This document shows positions 60,876 to 64,000 of a stretch of DNA of 64,000 nucleotides, in pieces (position 1 is the stretch's first letter; every line of letters begins with the position of its first letter). Source of the stretch: Planctomycetota bacterium (GTDB lineage Bacteria; Planctomycetota; JAJSAM01); NCBI GenBank assembly GCA_024274785.1, contig JAJSAM010000043.1, forward strand, positions 1-64,000, in the 5' to 3' direction. The notes beneath the pieces were generated by a model. That model had not been told where the DNA came from and made no database searches. It saw nothing but the letters and a program-made list of their open reading frames with translations. Made by a program: the position numbers and the translations under genes.

Positions 60876-62023
60876 ACGAAGCCAACCAGCGCCGGTTCTA
60901 CGAACTCGACCGGGAGTCCCTCGGCAGGCTGGTTTCGCGCATGGCCGAGGAGGAGCTCTCCGTCGTCTCCGGCGGCATCCTCGAAGAGTTCGAAAGGTCG
61001 ATGGCGGAGTTCTTCGGCGCAAGACACTGCGTCGCGACGATCAACGGCACGGCCTCCCTCCACCTCGCACTCTTCGCCATCGACTTGAAGCCCGGCGACG
61101 AAGTGCTGATGCCCACCTACGGGTACTACGCCTTCGCCATTCCGGTGTGCGTCATGGGCGGCGTGCCGGTGTTCTGCGACATCGAGCCGGACACACTCGC
61201 CATCGACCCCGGGGACGCACGCCGCAGGATCACCAGCCGGACCCGCGCGATCCTCGCCCATCAGCCCTGGGGTTGTCCGGCCGACGCCTGGGCGCTGCGG
61301 GCATTGGCCGACGAACACGATCTCGCGCTCATGGCGGATGCGTCCCACGCCATCGGCGCCCTCTTCAACGGGCGCCCCCTCGGGGAACTCTACGATTTCG
61401 TCTGCACGTCGCTCGGCAAGGGGAAGCTGCTCTCCGGCGGCGAACTCGGCGCGGTCACCGCAAATAGCGACCGGCACCGCGACCGCATGCTGCTCTACGG
61501 CCACGTGAATCGGGTGCCGAAGGGTCTGATCACCGATGAGTACCGGCATCTCACGAACTCGGTGGGGATCAAGTACCGCCCCCACCCGTTCGCGATGGCG
61601 CTGGCGCTCTCGCAACTCACCACCTACCCGGAGCGGTCGGCGAAGCTCGTCGGAAACGTCCGCCGCTTCGAAGCCGGCCTCGCGAAGATCGACGGATTCC
61701 TCCCCCACCCGACGCCCGCGGCGGCGACGCGCGTCTACTGGCGCGTGACGTTCCGGATCGATCCCGCGGTCTTCCCCGACCAGGCCGCGGTGATCGACGC
61801 GCTCCGCGATCGCGGCGCCCCGGTGGAGAAGCACCGCGGCGCCCCCTTGATCCACGAACACAGCGTGATCACCGAATACTGGGGAGTGGCGACCGACGGC
61901 GAGTTCCCGGTGGCCCGAGACGCCCACGCCGGAACCGTGCAGATCCCGGTCTTCGCATTCTACGACGACGATGCCGTCGAGCGGATCCTGGCGGAATTCA
62001 CCGAGGTCGCCCGTGAACTCTGA
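60872..62023 (+). CDS. DegT/DnrJ/EryC1-type PLP sugar aminotransferase 2
   Basis: The 383-residue enzyme shares the fold with the previous gene but is clearly distinct. Motifs are GARHCVATINGTASLHLAL, MPTYGYYAFAIPVCVMGG, LAHQPWGCPADAWAL, LMADASHAIGA and the PLP lysine in TSLGKGKLLSGGELGAVT. TTG at 60872 overlaps the previous stop (TTGA), with GGAG 8 bases before it, and is chosen over an ATG at 60845. Two adjoining DegT enzymes suggest a pathway making a diamino or two different amino sugars. Confidence 0.85.
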   Translation: MNEANQRRFYELDRESLGRLVSRMAEEELSVVSGGILEEFERSMAEFFGARHCVATINGTASLHLALFAIDLKPGDEVLMPTYGYYAFAIPVCVMGGVPVFCDIEPDTLAIDPGDARRRITSRTRAILAHQPWGCPADAWALRALADEHDLALMADASHAIGALFNGRPLGELYDFVCTSLGKGKLLSGGELGAVTANSDRHRDRMLLYGHVNRVPKGLITDEYRHLTNSVGIKYRPHPFAMALALSQLTTYPERSAKLVGNVRRFEAGLAKIDGFLPHPTPAAATRVYWRVTFRIDPAVFPDQAAVIDALRDRGAPVEKHRGAPLIHEHSVITEYWGVATDGEFPVARDAHAGTVQIPVFAFYDDDAVERILAEFTEVAREL

Positions 62024-63638
62024 GCGCAAGGCCCCCCGTGAGATCTGGATCCTCCTGCTGCTCGCGGTCATCGGCTACGCGATGTTCTTTCACCAGGTGG
62101 GGCTCCGCTACCTCTGGTCGCCGGATGAGGACGAGTACACCCTGGTCAACCGGGAGATGGTGGAGGAGGGCGCCTGGATCTTCCCCACGGTGAACGGCAC
62201 GCCCTACAGCATCAAGCCGCCGTTCTTCAACTGGCTCGGGAGCGGCATCTCGGTGCTGGCCGGCGGGGTGACCGAGGGCACGAGCCGGATGCCCTCGCCG
62301 ATCTTCGCGCTGATCGGACTCTACGTCGTCTACGGGCTCGGCCGGATGCTCTACGGCCGCCGCGCCGGATTCCTGGCCGCGCTGGTGCTCGCCGCGACGC
62401 CGCTCTACATCGAGTTCGCGCGGTGGACCCAGATCAACATGATCTCCACCGTGCTGCTCTCGATCACGTTTCTGTTGTTCTGGTGGGGCTACACCAACGA
62501 GCGCCGGCGGACGCGGGCCTACCTGCTGATGTACATCCCGGTGGGCATCGGCATCCTGAACATGGGGCTCGTGAACGTGGCCATGCCAACGATCGTCCTC
62601 GGCTCGTTCCTCGTCATCTCCCGCGACTGGAAACACATCTTCAGGCTCAAACCGATCCAGGGCGTCCTGATCGCCCTCGCCATCGCCGCGCCATGGTACG
62701 CGATCGTCTCCACCAGGCCCGGCTACGCCGAGAACCTGCTCTTCGTCACCAACCTGACCCGCTACTTCGGAAAGTTCGCCCACGCGAGGCCGTGGTTTTA
62801 TTACCTGAAGACAACCCTCCCCTACTTCCTGCCCTTTGCCCTGCTCCTGCCGGGGGCGATCATCGCCTTCATCAGGGAGAAGGACCGGGAGGAAAAGCGC
62901 CGCCTCCTGTTCCCGATCGTCTGGGCGGTGTCGCTCTTCATCTTCTTCTCCGCCAGCAGGACGAAGCGCAGCGAGTACATGCTGCCGATCTTCCCGGCGA
63001 TGGCGCTGCTGGCCGGGTATACGCTCGACCGGGGTTTCACATGCCGGGAGTCTTCATCGCGCTGGCGAAAGAGCGTGGTGTGGCCGCTCGCCACGGCGCT
63101 GGTGGCCTTCCTGGTCGTGGCGGTGGGCCTCTCGGGAACCGTGATTTCATCCGCGCCGGACTGGGCCGGGGCGGTGATCCCGATTTCGGTGCTGACCGCC
63201 ACGGGGGGGATCGTCGGTTTCATCTTCCTCAGGAGGAGGCGCGGGGTGGAGGTCGTCCTCACGCTCGTGCTGACCACCGCGCTGGTGGTGGCCTGGGCCG
63301 CGGGCGCCGTCGTGGCGAAAGTCAACGACGCCAGGTCGGCCCGATCGTTCTGCATGGCCATCGAGGACGAAATCGCCGACCAGGAGCAGCTCCGAATCTT
63401 CCGGTGGTACAGTCCGGCCTACGGCTACTACACCCGGAAGCGGTTCGACCTCACCTTCGACCCCGACCAGTTGAAGGCGTGGCTCGAGTCCGAAGAGCGC
63501 ACCTGCATCGTGATGAAGGAGAAGGACTACAAGATGGTGCTGGAGCACCTTCCCGACCTGGTGATGTACATCCTTGACCGGCAATGGGTGGATCATCGAT
63601 GGGTGCTTCTCGTATCGAACCGGCCCGGGGAGAACTAG
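62013..63638 (+). CDS. GT-C glycosyltransferase, ArnT/GT39-like
   Basis: The 541-residue polytopic protein has the signature loop YLWSPDEDEYTLVNREMVEEGAW with the catalytic-type Asp-Glu pair, and SIKPPFFNWLGS. About 11-12 membrane helices and a C-terminal soluble region of about 110 residues follow. This is the layout of dolichol/undecaprenyl-phosphate sugar-dependent transferases (PMT, ArnT). ArnT adds aminoarabinose to lipid A; with two sugar aminotransferases just upstream, transfer of an amino sugar is plausible. GTG 62013 overlaps the previous stop by 11 bases. Confidence 0.85.
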   Translation: MNSERKAPREIWILLLLAVIGYAMFFHQVGLRYLWSPDEDEYTLVNREMVEEGAWIFPTVNGTPYSIKPPFFNWLGSGISVLAGGVTEGTSRMPSPIFALIGLYVVYGLGRMLYGRRAGFLAALVLAATPLYIEFARWTQINMISTVLLSITFLLFWWGYTNERRRTRAYLLMYIPVGIGILNMGLVNVAMPTIVLGSFLVISRDWKHIFRLKPIQGVLIALAIAAPWYAIVSTRPGYAENLLFVTNLTRYFGKFAHARPWFYYLKTTLPYFLPFALLLPGAIIAFIREKDREEKRRLLFPIVWAVSLFIFFSASRTKRSEYMLPIFPAMALLAGYTLDRGFTCRESSSRWRKSVVWPLATALVAFLVVAVGLSGTVISSAPDWAGAVIPISVLTATGGIVGFIFLRRRRGVEVVLTLVLTTALVVAWAAGAVVAKVNDARSARSFCMAIEDEIADQEQLRIFRWYSPAYGYYTRKRFDLTFDPDQLKAWLESEERTCIVMKEKDYKMVLEHLPDLVMYILDRQWVDHRWVLLVSNRPGEN

Positions 63639-63639
63639 A

Positions 63640-64000
63640 GTGGAAGTCAGCACGATGCGCCGCGCCGATCGCATCATCGGTACTCCGGCCTGCGCCGCGT
63701 TCTCGGCACTCCGGTTCGCGTTCGGCAAGCGCCACCCCACCCCGGAGCCGCTGAACAGGATCCTCATCGTCAAGCTCGCGGAGCAGGGCTCGACCGTCCT
63801 CGCCTACCCGGCGCTGAAACGCGCGGTGGAGCTGGCCGGACGCGACGGAGTCTACTTCCTCGCCTTCACCGAAAACCGCTTCATCCTCGACGTGATGGAC
63901 ATCATCCCGAAAGAGAACGTCATCGAGGTGAACGCGAAGTCCTTCACGACGGTGGCGACATCCTCGATCGCAGCGATCCGGCGCATGCGAAAGCTGAAGC
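63640..64000 (+). CDS. GT9-like glycosyltransferase, N-terminal part (cut by window end)
   Basis: The open frame runs to the right edge with strong G/C third positions. NRILIVKLAEQGSTVLAYPALKRAVEL resembles the opening of glycosyltransferase family 9 (heptosyltransferase-type: ILIVKLSSIGDVVLALPAL). The start is GTG 63640, overlapping nothing and one base after the previous stop, or ATG 63655 five codons later. It continues the glycan gene cluster. Confidence 0.65.
   Translation, partial: MEVSTMRRADRIIGTPACAAFSALRFAFGKRHPTPEPLNRILIVKLAEQGSTVLAYPALKRAVELAGRDGVYFLAFTENRFILDVMDIIPKENVIEVNAKSFTTVATSSIAAIRRMRKLK

Overview
The window is high-GC bacterial DNA with tight gene packing, many 4-base start/stop overlaps and frequent GTG/TTG starts. 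No rRNA, tRNA or CRISPR array was seen. The block tpiA-secG-yicC-gmk-rpoZ followed by separate coaC and coaB genes, the large TPR/alpha-2-macroglobulin protein, the HExxH metalloprotease with a TPR/cytochrome neighbourhood, and VPLP-CTERM exported proteins all suggest an uncultured member of Planctomycetota or a sister group. This is inference from gene content; no marker gene settles it.

Layout. 1-2050: left-edge fragment of a minus-strand gene, a decayed transposase with an internal deletion, and an RHS-repeat remnant flanked by a REP-like hairpin. 2078-13580: housekeeping block (DAHP synthase, triosephosphate isomerase, SecG, YicC, guanylate kinase, RNA polymerase omega, split CoaC/CoaB, FtsK, an FtsK-like membrane protein that keeps the DNA-binding gamma domain but has no motor, and RimO broken by one base in a 7-G run). 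13742-15914: SpoIIE-type phosphatase and a MazG-like pyrophosphohydrolase. 16395-17555: orphan adenine DNA methylase. 17689-22662: complete branched-chain amino acid ABC importer. 22701-30989: TylF-like methyltransferase and a 2421-residue alpha-2-macroglobulin whose TPR-MG1-MG2 module occurs at both ends. 31044-36541: a divergent pair of VPLP-CTERM proteins, a histidine ammonia-lyase with Cys in the MIO triad, and a Ser/Arg-rich exported protein. 36651-39169: a PAP phosphatase, then a pseudokinase with a 47-residue zinc-ribbon gene upstream. 39437-43488: a three-gene operon of a membrane protein ending in seven CHSA tetrapeptides, an RRE-radical SAM-SPASM enzyme and a second membrane protein. 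43579-46212: cysK-cysE and a P-loop kinase. 46340-52111: an active/inactive pair of Deg-like proteases, a gluzincin metallopeptidase and an unknown protein. 52136-57320: cytochrome bd oxidase and a lipoprotein with a c-type heme motif and TPRs. 57489-64000: HAD phosphatase, flippase-like membrane protein, two DegT aminotransferases, a GT-C glycosyltransferase and the start of a GT9-like gene, probably a surface-glycan locus.

The best candidate for an undescribed system is the 39437-43488 operon. The signal peptide and single membrane span of the first protein place its (CHSA)x7 tail in the cytoplasm, where the neighbouring radical SAM/SPASM enzyme with its N-terminal PqqD-like recognition domain could modify it. 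The repeat is written with mixed synonymous codons, so it is kept as protein sequence rather than being a fresh DNA expansion. The second candidate is the motorless FtsK paralogue next to ftsK. Two apparent gene breaks, the rimO frameshift and an in-frame TAG in the inactive Deg paralogue, should be checked against raw reads before any biology is built on them.
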